From Streptomyces smyrnaeus (GTDB lineage Bacteria; Actinomycetota; Actinomycetes; Streptomycetales; Streptomycetaceae): DNA of 64,000 nt. Under the pieces are notes generated by a model. The model was not told the DNA's origin and ran no database searches. It saw only the letters and a program-made list of their open reading frames with translations. Positions 24,032 through 32,635 of this stretch are shown one piece after another. A program made the position numbers and the translations under genes. The stretch lies in assembly GCF_017676345.1 (NCBI RefSeq), contig NZ_JAFFZM010000005.1, positions 186,001 to 250,000 on the forward strand. The letters run 5' to 3'. The stretch's first letter is position 1. Every line of letters begins with the position of its first letter.

Positions 24032-24685
24032 GTGCCCGCACCGAAGAAGTTCAGCAGGGATCAACTCGCCTCGGCGGCACTTGAGTTGGCCGACGAGAAG
24101 GGGCTGGACGCCCTCTCGATGCGGGCACTGGCGGCCCGGCTGGGTACGGGTCCGATGACGCTCTACAACTATGTGGACGGGCGCGACGAGCTGGAGTCGC
24201 TGGTCATCGAAGCCGTCGTCCGGCACGCCGCGTATCCGCCCCGGCCCGCGGCCGACTGGCGCGAGGAGGTCCGCACGCTCGCGGAGTCGTACTGGACCAC
24301 CATCCGCAGGCACCCCCAGGTCGTGCCGCTGATCGTGGCGCGCCGTACGACGGACGAACCGACCCTGGAGTTCGGGGAGCGGATGCTGGAGGCGCTGGCC
24401 AGGAGCGGCAGATCGGGCCGGGAGCTGCTGGTGGCCTTCCGGCTGGTGGTCGGGTTCATCATCGGCTTCGCGCAGGGCGAGGCCGGAGCCCAGGCCTTCA
24501 GCCCGGCGGGCGGTACGGCCGACGAGGTGATTCAGCGCGGGCGGACGCTCCCGGCCGAGCGCTATCCGCGGGTGGTGGAGATCGCCACGGCCTCGGCCCG
24601 GGGGGACCGCGCCGAGGAGTTCCGGGCGGGCCTCGACCTGCTGGTGGCGGGGCTCAGTGCGGGGGCTCGCCCAGCATCCGCTTGA
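24032..24685 (+). CDS. TetR-family transcriptional regulator
   Basis: The 217-residue protein has an N-terminal HTH (SRDQLASAALELADEKGLDALSMRALAARLGTGPMTLYNYVDGRDEL) and an all-helical ligand/dimer domain of TetR_C type with a hydrophobic centre (LLVAFRLVVGFIIGF). It starts at a GTG. It is divergent from a cupin gene with two shared palindromic sites between, so it probably represses the cupin and itself. Its last 32 bases overlap the 3' end of the convergent MarR gene, which leaves no room for a terminator between the two. Confidence 0.9.
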   Translation: MPAPKKFSRDQLASAALELADEKGLDALSMRALAARLGTGPMTLYNYVDGRDELESLVIEAVVRHAAYPPRPAADWREEVRTLAESYWTTIRRHPQVVPLIVARRTTDEPTLEFGERMLEALARSGRSGRELLVAFRLVVGFIIGFAQGEAGAQAFSPAGGTADEVIQRGRTLPAERYPRVVEIATASARGDRAEEFRAGLDLLVAGLSAGARPASA

Positions 24686-25097
24686 GCAGATCGCGCAGGA
24701 GCCTTCGCTCGGCGAGGGTGAGCCCCTGGAGGGGTTCCCCGGCGAAATCCAGCTCGCCGCGCAGCCGGGCCGCTGTCGCCCGTCCCTCCTCGGTGGCGGC
24801 CGCGATCTTGACGCGGCGGTCGGCGGGATCGGGTCTGCGCTCGACCAGGCCGCGCGACTCCAGGCGGTCGACTATGCCCGTCACGTTCGAGGGCTCGCAC
24901 TTGAGGTGGCGGGCGAGCTGCCGCATCGGTGCGGGCTCCCGCGCCAGCAGGGCGAGGACCCGGGCCTGGGCGCCGGTCAGCGCGTGCTCGGCAGCGGCCA
25001 GCTCGTACTCCTCGTGATAGCGCGCGACCACCGTGCCGATCAGCTCGGCCACCTCGACGGTGAGCGCATCCGGGGCGCGACTCTCTGCTGCTGCCAT
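24654..25097 (-). CDS. MarR-family transcriptional regulator
   Basis: The 147-residue winged-helix protein has ALTGAQARVLALLAREPAPMRQLARHLKCEPSNVTGIVDRLESRGLVERRPDPADRRVKIAAATEEG. It is divergent from a medium-chain oxidoreductase gene followed by ohr, so it may sense oxidants or electrophiles. It lacks the N-terminal reactive Cys of OhrR; its only Cys is in the recognition-helix region (HLKCEPS), an unusual place. A TAGGCT hexamer ends six bases before the ATG and no Shine-Dalgarno exists, so translation is probably leaderless. The 3' end overlaps tetR. Confidence 0.9.
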   Translation of the reverse strand: MAAAESRAPDALTVEVAELIGTVVARYHEEYELAAAEHALTGAQARVLALLAREPAPMRQLARHLKCEPSNVTGIVDRLESRGLVERRPDPADRRVKIAAATEEGRATAARLRGELDFAGEPLQGLTLAERRLLRDLLKRMLGEPPH

Positions 25098-25103
25098 ACG
25101 ACC

Positions 25104-25164
25104 AGCCTAGCGCAATGCTTGACAACATGAAATATCCAGGAGCATGGTTGTTTCAGTACCTGAA
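25104..25164. promoter_or_regulatory. MarR / oxidoreductase divergent promoter and operators
   Basis: The minus-strand -10 TAGGCT (plus 25104-25109) ends six bases before the marR ATG. Between the genes lie an inverted repeat ACAACATG (25122-25129) / CATGGTTGT (25143-25151) and, directly next to it, a perfect short palindrome TTCAG TAC CTGAA (25152-25164). TTGACA at 25119-25124 could be a -35 for the rightward gene. Confidence 0.55.
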
Positions 25165-25185
25165 GCAATTCCAGGAGGCGACAAC

Positions 25186-26235
25186 GTGACCTCATCCGTA
25201 TCCCCCGACTCCGCCGAGAACCGGATCCCGGCCACCGGACGGGCCTGGCATCTGACCGAGCGGCCGCAGGGCTGGCCGACCCCGGACGGCTTCGCCCTCC
25301 GGGAGGAGCCGGTCCGGGCCCCGGCCGAGGGACAGATCCTGGTGCGGAACATCCACCTGTCCGTGGACCCGTACATGCGCGGCAGGATGAGCGCGGCGAA
25401 GTCGTATGTGGAGCCGTTCAAGCTCAACGAGCCCATGACCGGCGGCGCCATCGGTGTCGTCCTCGCCTCGGAGGACCCCGGATTCGCGCCCGGCGACCAT
25501 GTGCTGCACGACCTGGGCTGGCGGGAGTACGCCACGCTGCGGGCCAAGTACGCCACCAAGGTCGACGCCGAGGCGGCCCCGCTGTCCACCTACCTCGGAG
25601 TGCTGGGCATGCCGGGCCTGACCGCCTACGCCGGCCTGCTGAGGGTGGCCGACTTCAAACCCGGCGACGCGGTGTTCGTCTCCGGGGCGGCCGGCGCGGT
25701 CGGCAGCGAAGTCGGACAGCTCGCCCGGCTGAAGGGCGCCTCCAGGGTGATCGGTTCGGCCGGCTCCGACGAGAAGGTCAAGGTGCTGACCGACGAGTAC
25801 GGCTTCGACGCGGCCTTCAACTACAAGAACGGCCCGGTCGCCGAGCAGCTGAAGGAGGCGGCGCCGAGCGGTATCGACGTCTACTTCGACAACGTCGGCG
25901 GTGACCACCTGGAAGCCGCCATCGCCGCCATGAATCTGCACGGCCGCATCGCCGTGTGCGGAATGATCTCCCAGTACAACGCCACCGAGCCGACCCCGGC
26001 CCCGCGCAATCTGGCCCAGATCATCGCCAAGCGCTTCCGGATGGAAGGGCTCCTGGTCATGGACCACTACGACCTCCAGCCGAAGTTCGTCGAGGAAGTG
26101 GCCCCCTGGGTGCGCTCGGGCGAGCTGAAGTACCGGGAGACCGTGGTCGAGGGCATCGACAACGCCCTGGACGCCTTCCTGGGCCTGCTGCGCGGCGAGA
26201 ACGTGGGGAAGATGATCGTCACTCTCGACGACTGA
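25186..26235 (+). CDS. NADP-dependent medium-chain oxidoreductase (double-bond reductase type)
   Basis: The 349-residue protein starts at GTG 25186 with AGGAGG nine bases before it. It belongs to the zinc-free MDR group of curcumin/alkenal reductases: RNIHLSVDPYMRGRMSAAKSYVEPFKLNEPM, the nucleotide-binding VFVSGAAGAVGSEVGQLARLKGASRVIGSAGSDEK, YFDNVGGDHLEAAIAAMN and ERFRMEGLLV-like KRFRMEGLLVMDHY. Relatives reduce alpha,beta-unsaturated carbonyls with NADPH. With a divergent MarR and a downstream peroxidase of the Ohr type, it fits an electrophile/peroxide detoxification unit. Confidence 0.92.
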   Translation: MTSSVSPDSAENRIPATGRAWHLTERPQGWPTPDGFALREEPVRAPAEGQILVRNIHLSVDPYMRGRMSAAKSYVEPFKLNEPMTGGAIGVVLASEDPGFAPGDHVLHDLGWREYATLRAKYATKVDAEAAPLSTYLGVLGMPGLTAYAGLLRVADFKPGDAVFVSGAAGAVGSEVGQLARLKGASRVIGSAGSDEKVKVLTDEYGFDAAFNYKNGPVAEQLKEAAPSGIDVYFDNVGGDHLEAAIAAMNLHGRIAVCGMISQYNATEPTPAPRNLAQIIAKRFRMEGLLVMDHYDLQPKFVEEVAPWVRSGELKYRETVVEGIDNALDAFLGLLRGENVGKMIVTLDD

Positions 26236-26354
26236 GCCGCGGTCTCGACCGGGCTCCCTGCCCCGCCTCCGGGTCGAACACATACGCTGGTGCACGTACC
26301 GGCGGGAGCACGGGCGCGAGTTCCCCCGGTCGTGCCATCAACAGGAGGACATCC

Positions 26355-26783
26355 ATGGCAATACAGCCGATCGACGTCAAGTACACCGCCGTCGCCACCG
26401 CTGAGAACGGCCGTGACGGCCGCGTGGCAAGCGACGACGGCCAGCTCGACGTCGTCGTCAACCCGCCCAAGGCGATGGGCGGCAGCGGGGCGGGCACCAA
26501 CCCCGAGCAGCTCTTCGCCGCGGGGTACAGCGCCTGCTTCCAGGGTGCGCTCGGCGTGGTGGCCCGCAAGGAGGGCGCCGACATATCCGGCTCGACCGTC
26601 ACCGCCGAGGTCGGCATAGGCAACACGCCGGAGGGCGGCTTCGGTCTCACCGTCGCCCTGCGGGCCCGGATTCCGAACGTGGACGAGGCCACGGCCAAGG
26701 AGCTGCTGGAGAAGGCCCACCAGGTCTGCCCGTACTCCAACGCCACGCGCGGAAACATCGAGGTCACACTGCAGGTCGCCTGA
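26355..26783 (+). CDS. ohr: organic hydroperoxide resistance protein (OsmC/Ohr)
   Basis: The 142-residue protein is full length for Ohr. The peroxidatic Cys61 (YSACFQGAL) and resolving Cys125 (VCPYSNATRGN) are both present, as are the family signatures GGSGAGTNPEQLFAAGY and the Arg/Glu strand positions. Ohr reduces organic hydroperoxides using lipoyl-type dithiols in the cytoplasm. It has an ideal AGGAGG site and lies 119 bases after the oxidoreductase, so it may be cotranscribed or have its own promoter. No OhrR is adjacent; the nearest MarR protein lacks OhrR's sensing Cys. Confidence 0.95.
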   Translation: MAIQPIDVKYTAVATAENGRDGRVASDDGQLDVVVNPPKAMGGSGAGTNPEQLFAAGYSACFQGALGVVARKEGADISGSTVTAEVGIGNTPEGGFGLTVALRARIPNVDEATAKELLEKAHQVCPYSNATRGNIEVTLQVA

Positions 26784-26784
26784 C

Positions 26785-26799
26785 GCGGCCCCGGGCCGC
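26785..26799. terminator. short GC palindrome after ohr
   Basis: GCGGCCC C GGGCCGC immediately follows the ohr stop. It is a compact GC hairpin without a T-run. The rest of the 202-bp gap to the convergent SGNH gene is made of repeated GTGCCCGG/GTACCCGG-like units. Confidence 0.4.
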
Positions 26800-26985
26800 G
26801 GGCGCCGCAGCGTGGGCGCGCTCCGCGGCCCGGGCTCCGGGCCCCGGCCGCCGGTGCCCGGAGTTCCGGTGCCCTGGGTCCGGTACCCGGCACCCGGCCC
26901 CGGCCTCCGTACCCGGGTTCCGCTCCAGGTGGCCCCAAGGCAGCGGCTTCGGCCCCGTGCGGTGCCCGAGTCCCCCGTGGAGGCG

Positions 26986-27954
26986 CTAGTCGGCGGAGCG
27001 CCGTGCGGTGATCTGCCCGTATGCCAGTTCCGCGAGGCTGCGCTGGCCCTCCTTGCTGGGATGGAACCAGTCCCAGTTGCTCAGCTCGGCCCCCGTGAAG
27101 CGGTAGTTGAAGACCGCCCCGTTGTCGTAGCGGCAGCGCAGATCCTTGGCGCACTCCGTCTTGAGCACGGTGTTGTAGGCAATCACCCGGTCGTGGACCT
27201 CCTGCCGCCGCTCCTGGTCGGCCGCGTCCGTCGACTGCGGGTCCTTGAGCATCGACTGGCAGATGCCCAGCCCCCACACCCGCTGCCCTATCGGGTTCTT
27301 CCTGCCCTCCCGCCACAGCCGCTTGAGGTTGGGGACGCTGGAGACGTACACCTGCGTCTTGGGTGCTTCGCTGCGCAGTGCCTGCAGCCCCGCACGGAAG
27401 TCGGCACGGAACTGCTCGACGGACGTCATCTGCCCGACCGTGGGGCGGCAGGCGTCGTTGGCTCCGCTCATGACGGTCACCATGTCCGGCTTGTGGGCCG
27501 CGGCCTTGCGCATCTGCTCCGGCAGGTCGGCCATGACCGCGCCGCTGGCCGCGTAGTTCCAGCTCTCCTTCTTCGGGTCGCTCAGCAGCCGCCGCGCCAG
27601 GCTGTCGACACCGGCTGCCGTGCCGGTGGCCCACGACACCTTGGTGCAGTCGGCGAGCAGGGAACAGGCGTCGAACCCGCGGGTGATGGAGTCGCCGACC
27701 GCTGCCAGCGAGTCCGGGCTGCGGTCCCAGATCCGCCGTGGGCTGGGTTCGGGGTGGGGGCGTGAGGAGCCTTCGGCGCGCTGCTCGCCGCGCTTGTCGC
27801 CTCCACCCGAGGAGCCGCCACACGCCACGGCGAGGATCAGGCCCGCTACGGTCATCAGGATGAAAGCGCAGATCGCGACGGTGCGGGACCGTTTCGGCGC
27901 GCCGGGGCGCGGACGCGCTGGACGTGCGTTCCCCGGCTCGTGGCTCTCCGTCAT
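26986..27954 (-). CDS. SGNH/GDSL hydrolase, exported or lipid-anchored
   Basis: The 322-residue protein starts at ATG 27954 behind GGGGG. A basic N region and hydrophobic helix (TVAICAFILMTVAGLILAVACGGSSGGG) form a signal or a lipobox with a weak -3 Ala (AVAC-GGSS). The mature part has the SGNH blocks AVGDSITRGFD (nucleophile Ser), SGANDACRP (Gly/Asn) and DWFHPSKEGQ (Asp-His). These esterases act outside the cell on lipid or sugar esters. Several Cys residues (ACSLLADC, ACR, ICQ, TEC, LRC) suggest disulfides. The product is sound; its substrate is unknown. Confidence 0.9.
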   Translation of the reverse strand: MTESHEPGNARPARPRPGAPKRSRTVAICAFILMTVAGLILAVACGGSSGGGDKRGEQRAEGSSRPHPEPSPRRIWDRSPDSLAAVGDSITRGFDACSLLADCTKVSWATGTAAGVDSLARRLLSDPKKESWNYAASGAVMADLPEQMRKAAAHKPDMVTVMSGANDACRPTVGQMTSVEQFRADFRAGLQALRSEAPKTQVYVSSVPNLKRLWREGRKNPIGQRVWGLGICQSMLKDPQSTDAADQERRQEVHDRVIAYNTVLKTECAKDLRCRYDNGAVFNYRFTGAELSNWDWFHPSKEGQRSLAELAYGQITARRSAD

Positions 27955-28276
27955 CCGACCCCCTGTTTCACCCGTGCCCGACCGACGGTACGTCACCCAC
28001 CGTGCGCCGCCGCGCGATAGCTTGTGCCGTGGTCGGTGTTTGTGCCGTGGCCGGTGCGTGGCTGAGCCGATCGGCACAGCGACTGGTAAATATTACCTCG
28101 CGTCACTTCCTGTCCCTTTCGGGGAGAATTGGGCGCAATGGTGTTTACTATTCGTAACCTCGGGAGCTGTAGGGAAGTGACCGGTGGTGCAAAAATGTCA
28201 GGCGCTTTTCCGGCGCGTGACCGGTAGGTGATCGAGGCCGCCCGGTGGCGACCCTCGGAGCGCACTGGAGGTCCCG
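27955..28276. other. 322-bp divergent intergenic region with A/T-rich palindrome and 17-bp direct repeat
   Basis: There is no gene. A 17-base repeat TTGTGCCGTGGTCGGTG (28022-28038) recurs with one change at 28040-28056. GGTAA ATA TTACC (28085-28097) is an inverted repeat in an A/T-rich patch that runs to about 28190 and probably holds promoters for the SGNH gene (minus) and DUF3145 (plus). I cannot assign exact -35/-10 pairs. Confidence 0.5.
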
Positions 28277-28771
28277 GTGACGACACGTGGAGTTCTGTAC
28301 GTCCACTCGGCGCCCCGCGCCCTGTGCCCGCACGTCGAGTGGGCCGTCGCGGGCGTGCTGGGCGCTCGCGTCAACCTCGACTGGATCAGACAGCCCGCCT
28401 CGCCCGGCACCTGGCGTGCCGAGTTCTCCTGGCAGGGCGATCCGGGCACCGCCTCCAAGCTCGCCTCCGCGCTGCGCGGCTGGCATCTGCTCCGCTTCGA
28501 GGTGACTGCCGAGCCGTGCGCGACGGCGGAGGGCGAGCGGTACAGCTCCACACCCGACCTCGGCATCTTCCACGCGGTCACCGGCATGCACGGTGACATC
28601 CTCATTCCGGAGGACCGGCTGCGGGCCGCCGTCGCCCGCGCGGGGCGCGGCGAGAGCGAGTTGGAGGCCGAGATCTCCAAGCTGCTGGGCAAGCCCTGGG
28701 ACGACGAGCTGGAGCCCTTCCGCTACGCCGGAGAGGGCGCGCCCGTCCGCTGGCTGCACCAGGTCGTCTGA
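28277..28771 (+). CDS. DUF3145-domain protein
   Basis: The 164-residue protein is a complete DUF3145 protein: RGVLYVHSAPRALCPHVEWAVAGVLG, LDWIRQPASPGTWRAEFSWQG, and the ending LGKPWDDELEPFRYAGEGAPVRWLHQVV. The GTG start has GGAGG seven bases upstream. The family is restricted to actinobacteria and is typically found beside the fabD-fabH-acpP-fabF locus, as here. Its function is not known. It is cytoplasmic with no membrane segment. Confidence 0.93.
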   Translation: MTTRGVLYVHSAPRALCPHVEWAVAGVLGARVNLDWIRQPASPGTWRAEFSWQGDPGTASKLASALRGWHLLRFEVTAEPCATAEGERYSSTPDLGIFHAVTGMHGDILIPEDRLRAAVARAGRGESELEAEISKLLGKPWDDELEPFRYAGEGAPVRWLHQVV

Positions 28772-28869
28772 GACCAGGTCTCGGGGACCAGGTCGTCGGG
28801 CACCGGCCGAGGTCTGCCGCGCCGCGTGCCGCTTGCCTTCGAGGGCGCTCGAACGCCTACCGTTCCCGC

Positions 28870-29784
28870 ATGCTTGACGAAAACTCGGTCGCAGTGCTCG
28901 GAACCGGCACCATCGGGGCCGCCATGGCCCGCAATCTCTCCGCCGCCGGGCTTTCGGTCCGCGCCTGGAACCGCACCCGCGCCAGGGCCGAGCCGCTGGC
29001 CGGCCACGGCGTCACCGTCATGGACGAGGCGGCCGAGGCCGTACGCGGTGCCGGCACTGTGCTGACCTCCCTCCACGACGGTCCCGCCGTGCTGGCGGCC
29101 ATGGGTGCCGCGGCGCCGGGCCTGGCAGAGGGCACCGTATGGGTCCAGGCCAGCACCGTCGGGCCGGACGGGCTCGCGCCGCTGGCCGAGTTCGCCCAGG
29201 CGCACGGGCTGCGGCTGCTGGACGCGCCCGTACTGGGCACCAAGGCGCCCGCCGAGGCGGGAGAGCTGACCGTGCTGGTGTCCGGTGGCTCCGGCAGCCC
29301 ACTCGTACGCGAGCGGGTCGCCCCCGTACTCGACGCCATCGGCGCGAAGACCCTGTGGCTCGGCGACGAGCCCGGCGCCGCCAGCCGCCTCAAGCTGGTG
29401 GTCAACAACTGGGTGCTCACCCTCATCAACGGCACCGCCGAGACACTCGCCCTCGCCGAAGGGCTCGGCGTCGAAGCCGACGACTTCCTCGGCGCCGTCG
29501 CCGGCGGCCCACTGGACGCGCCCTATCTGCAGGCGAAGGCCAAGCTGATCCTGGAGGGCGCCTACGAGGCCAGCTTCCCGCTCTCCGGCGCACGCAAGGA
29601 CGCCGAGCTCATCACCCGTGCGGCACGGGACGCCGGGGTGCGGCTCGACGCCACCCCGGCGATGGCCGAGCGGCTGCGGCGCGCCGAGGCGCAGGGGCAC
29701 GGCCGGGACGATGCGGCGGCCTCGTTCTTCGCCAGCTACGAGACCTCCGACTACGGCAGAGGCGACGCCCGGGGCTCCGCATAG
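28870..29784 (+). CDS. beta-hydroxyacid dehydrogenase-like NAD(P)-dependent oxidoreductase
   Basis: The 304-residue protein has the Rossmann start VAVLGTGTIGAAMARNLSAAGLSVRAWNRT (Arg favours NADP), the substrate motif LLDAPVLGTKAPAEAGELTVLVSGG, and the catalytic-lysine segment ASRLKLVVNNWVLTLINGTAETLALAEGLG. It belongs to the 6-phosphogluconate/3-hydroxyisobutyrate dehydrogenase superfamily; Streptomyces members include imine reductases, so the substrate may be an imine rather than a hydroxyacid. It lies between DUF3145 and a strong bidirectional terminator, and looks like an independent unit. Confidence 0.9.
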   Translation: MLDENSVAVLGTGTIGAAMARNLSAAGLSVRAWNRTRARAEPLAGHGVTVMDEAAEAVRGAGTVLTSLHDGPAVLAAMGAAAPGLAEGTVWVQASTVGPDGLAPLAEFAQAHGLRLLDAPVLGTKAPAEAGELTVLVSGGSGSPLVRERVAPVLDAIGAKTLWLGDEPGAASRLKLVVNNWVLTLINGTAETLALAEGLGVEADDFLGAVAGGPLDAPYLQAKAKLILEGAYEASFPLSGARKDAELITRAARDAGVRLDATPAMAERLRRAEAQGHGRDDAAASFFASYETSDYGRGDARGSA

Positions 29785-29862
29785 CAGCGCACGCAAGCCA
29801 AGCAGCGCACCCAGGGTCACGAGCGCACCTGTCATCCCGGTACCCGCCATCCCGGTGCACAA

Positions 29863-29897
29863 GTAAGGGGCGGCCTCCAATGGAGGCCGCCCCTTAC
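29863..29897. terminator. perfect 16-bp-stem bidirectional terminator
   Basis: GTAAGGGGCGGCCTCC pairs with GGAGGCCGCCCCTTAC around a three-base loop (29879-29881). It separates the convergent dehydrogenase and fabF genes, 16 bases from the fabF stop. A/T pairs at the stem base give a short T-tract on each strand. Confidence 0.9.
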
Positions 29898-29913
29898 CAG
29901 CACCTGACCGGAA

Positions 29914-31179
29914 TCACATCGTGCGGAATGCCAGCACCACGTTGTGACCACCGAAACCGAAGGAGTTGTTCAGCGCGGCGATACGGCCCTCGCCCGGCAG
30001 CTCCCGTGCGGTGTCGCGCACGATGTCGCCGTCGGCCTCCGGGTCGAGGTTGTCGATGTTGATGGACGGCGGAGCCGTGCGGTGGTGCAGCGCCAGCAGC
30101 GTGGCCACCGTCTCGACACCACCGGCGCCACCCAGCAGATGGCCGGTCATCGACTTGGTCGCCGAGATGCCCATGTGCTCCACGTCGTCGCCGAACACCT
30201 TGCGCAGCGCCTTCAGCTCCGCCAGGTCACCCTGCGGGGTGGAGGTGGCGTGCGCGTTGATGTGCATGATCTCGGCCGGGTCCAGATCGGTCCGGGAGGC
30301 CAGATTCTGCAGCGCGTGCGCGATGCCGTTGCCCGAGGGCTCCGGCTGCACGATGTCGTGGCTGTCGGCGGAGATGCCCTGGCCCACCGCCTCGGCGTAG
30401 ATCCGCGCCCCGCGCCGCCTGGCGTGCTCGGCGGACTCCAGCACGATCACCCCGGCGCCCTCGCCCAGCACGAACCCGTTGCGGTCCACGTCGAAGGGGC
30501 GGGAGGCGCCCTGCGGGTCCTCGTTGTTCTTGGACATCGCCATCATGTTGCCGAACGCGGCGATCGGCAGCGGGTGGATGGCCGCCTCGGTGCCACCGGC
30601 GACGACGATGTCGGCGCGGCCGGTGCGGATCATCTCGATCGCGTACCCCACCGCCTCGGAACCGGAGGCACAGGCGCTGACCGGGGTGTGCACCCCGGCC
30701 CTGGCGTTGACCTCGAGGCCGACGTTGGCCGAGGGGCCGTTCGGCATCAGCATCGGCACCGTGTGCGGCGAGACCCGGCGGACGCCCTTCTCGCGCAGCA
30801 CGTCGTACTGGTCCAGCAGCGTGGTGACGCCGCCGATACCGGACGCCACGACGGCACCGAGCCGGTCCGGGTTGACGGAGGCGTCCTCACCGGCCCGGGC
30901 GCTGAAGCCCGCGTCGGCCCACGCCTCCCGGGCCGCGATCAGCGCGAACTGCGCCGAGCGGTCCAGTCGCCTGGCCTGGGGGCGGGGAATGATCTCCCCC
31001 GGCTCGACCGCGGCCCGCGCCGCGATGCGTACCGGCATGTCGGCGGCCCACTCCTCGTTGAGGAGTGCGGCGCCCGAGCGCCCGGCGACGAGCCCTTCCC
31101 AGGTCGATGCGCTGTCGCCACCCAGCGGTGTGGTTGCGCCGATACCGGTGACGACCACGGAGTCATTGGTCGCGTTCAC
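29914..31179 (-). CDS. fabF: beta-ketoacyl-ACP synthase II
   Basis: The 421-residue condensing enzyme of type II fatty-acid synthesis has the catalytic triad Cys170 (SACASGSE), His310 (NAHATSTPQGD) and His347 (MTGHLLGGAGG), and the KS signature DRNGFVLGEGAGVIVLE. It elongates acyl-ACP with malonyl-ACP. I start at GTG 31179, after GGAGAG; the longer frame reads through the spacer to acpP. It is the last gene of fabD-fabH-acpP-fabF, with an 80-bp gap after acpP and a strong terminator downstream. Confidence 0.97.
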   Translation of the reverse strand: MNATNDSVVVTGIGATTPLGGDSASTWEGLVAGRSGAALLNEEWAADMPVRIAARAAVEPGEIIPRPQARRLDRSAQFALIAAREAWADAGFSARAGEDASVNPDRLGAVVASGIGGVTTLLDQYDVLREKGVRRVSPHTVPMLMPNGPSANVGLEVNARAGVHTPVSACASGSEAVGYAIEMIRTGRADIVVAGGTEAAIHPLPIAAFGNMMAMSKNNEDPQGASRPFDVDRNGFVLGEGAGVIVLESAEHARRRGARIYAEAVGQGISADSHDIVQPEPSGNGIAHALQNLASRTDLDPAEIMHINAHATSTPQGDLAELKALRKVFGDDVEHMGISATKSMTGHLLGGAGGVETVATLLALHHRTAPPSINIDNLDPEADGDIVRDTARELPGEGRIAALNNSFGFGGHNVVLAFRTM

Positions 31180-31258
31180 TGGAATTCTCTCCACGGTAGG
31201 GGGTGACTCGTTTGAGCCACCCATACGCCGGGTGGCGACAAACGCGTCAACGGATGTC

Positions 31259-31507
31259 TCAGCTCTGGTGCTTGAGGATGTACTCGGTCGCGTCGCCGAC
31301 GGTCTTGAGGTTCTTGACGTCGTCGTCCGGGATCTTGACGCCGAAGCGCTCCTCGGCGGCGACGACAACCTCGACCATGGACAGCGAGTCCACGTCCAGG
31401 TCGTCCGTGAAGGACTTCTCCAGCTGGACGTCCTCGGTCGGGATACCGGCGATCTCGTTCACGATCTCGGCGAGGCCCGAGACGATCTCTTCCTGAGTGG
31501 CGGCCAT
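31259..31507 (-). CDS. acpP: acyl carrier protein
   Basis: The 82-residue acidic four-helix protein has the phosphopantetheine site Ser41 in DLDVDSLSMVEVVVAAEERF. The sequence MAATQEEIVSGLAEIVNEIAGI is typical of streptomycete fatty-acid ACP rather than polyketide ACPs. It carries the growing acyl chain between FabD, FabH and FabF, encoded on either side. It lies 71 bases after fabH. A strong AAGGAG-like site precedes the ATG, in keeping with high expression. Confidence 0.97.
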   Translation of the reverse strand: MAATQEEIVSGLAEIVNEIAGIPTEDVQLEKSFTDDLDVDSLSMVEVVVAAEERFGVKIPDDDVKNLKTVGDATEYILKHQS

Positions 31508-31578
31508 TGCGGCGCTCCTTCGTATAGCGGTGAGTCCGCAGCGCCCGACCCTGTCGTACGGGGCTGCTTGGATCTTGA

Positions 31579-32613
31579 CTAGGGGAGGGTAACGACAGTG
31601 GCGGCGTAGACGAGACCCGCCCCGAAGCCGATGACGAGGGCGGTATCGCCGCTCTTCGCCTTCCCCGTCGCCAGCAGCCGCTCCATCGCCAGTGGGATGG
31701 AGGCAGCCGAGGTGTTGCCCGTGGTCTCCACATCACGGGCGACCGTGACGTGTTCGGGCAGTTTGAGGGTCTTCACCATCGAGTCGATGATCCGCATGTT
31801 CGCCTGGTGCGGGATGAAGACGTCCAGGTCTTCGGCCGTTATTCCGGCCGCGTCCAGGGCCTGCTGGGCGACCTTGGCCATCTCGAAGACCGCCCAGCGG
31901 AAGACCGTCTGGCCCTCCTGACGCAGTGCGGGGAACTTCACCGCCCCGTCCTCGGCCACCGGCAGCTGGGCGACGTCGCCCACCCGGAAGTCGTTCCAGG
32001 GGATGGTCTGCGAGATGACGTCCCGCTTGTCGCCCTCCGAACCCCAGATCGACGGTCCGATGCCGGGCTCGTCGGACGGCCCGACGATGACGGCACCGGC
32101 GCCGTCGCCGAACAGGAACGCCGTGGAGCGGTCGGTCAGATCCGTCAGGTCCGACAGCCGCTCGGCGCCGACCACCAGCACGTACTCTGCGCTGCCCTCG
32201 ACGACCAGACCCTTGGCGAGGGTGAGGCCGTAGCCGAAGCCCGCGCAGCCCGCGTTGATGTCGAAGGCCGCCGCCTTGCCGGCGCCCATCCGGTCGGCGA
32301 TCTCCGTGGCGACCGCGGGGGTCTGCTTGAAGTGCGAGACGGTCGAGATGATGACCGCGCCCACCTGGTCGGGGGTGATCCCGGCGCCGGCCACGGCCTT
32401 GCCCGCGGCCTCCAGGGTCATCTCGGCGACCGTCTCCTCCTCGTTCGCCCAGTGCCGGGTGGCGATGCCCGAACGGGAGCGGATCCACTCGTCGGAGGAG
32501 TCGATGTGCTTGAGGATCTCCTCGTTCGGTACGACGCGGGTCGGTCGGTATCCGCCGACGCCGAGAATGCGCGCATACGGCGAGCCCTGCGCGGGCTTGA
32601 TCTTCGCGGTCAT
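31579..32613 (-). CDS. fabH: beta-ketoacyl-ACP synthase III
   Basis: The 344-residue initiating condensing enzyme has Cys123 (NAGCAGFGYGL), His269 (IPHQANMRI) and Asn300 (TGNTSAASIP), the FabH triad. It joins an acyl-CoA starter, branched in streptomycetes, to malonyl-ACP. The N-terminal ILGVGGYRPTRVVPNEEIL and the SGIATRHWA loop are standard. It follows fabD by 22 bases and precedes acpP in the same operon. Confidence 0.97.
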   Translation of the reverse strand: MTAKIKPAQGSPYARILGVGGYRPTRVVPNEEILKHIDSSDEWIRSRSGIATRHWANEEETVAEMTLEAAGKAVAGAGITPDQVGAVIISTVSHFKQTPAVATEIADRMGAGKAAAFDINAGCAGFGYGLTLAKGLVVEGSAEYVLVVGAERLSDLTDLTDRSTAFLFGDGAGAVIVGPSDEPGIGPSIWGSEGDKRDVISQTIPWNDFRVGDVAQLPVAEDGAVKFPALRQEGQTVFRWAVFEMAKVAQQALDAAGITAEDLDVFIPHQANMRIIDSMVKTLKLPEHVTVARDVETTGNTSAASIPLAMERLLATGKAKSGDTALVIGFGAGLVYAATVVTLP

Positions 32614-32635
32614 GCTTCTCGGGGCTCCTTGGAGG

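Noticed and set aside
24654..25097. MarR protein as OhrR
   Set aside because: The N-terminal reactive Cys and nearby Tyr of OhrR are missing, and the gene neighbours an MDR oxidoreductase more closely than ohr.
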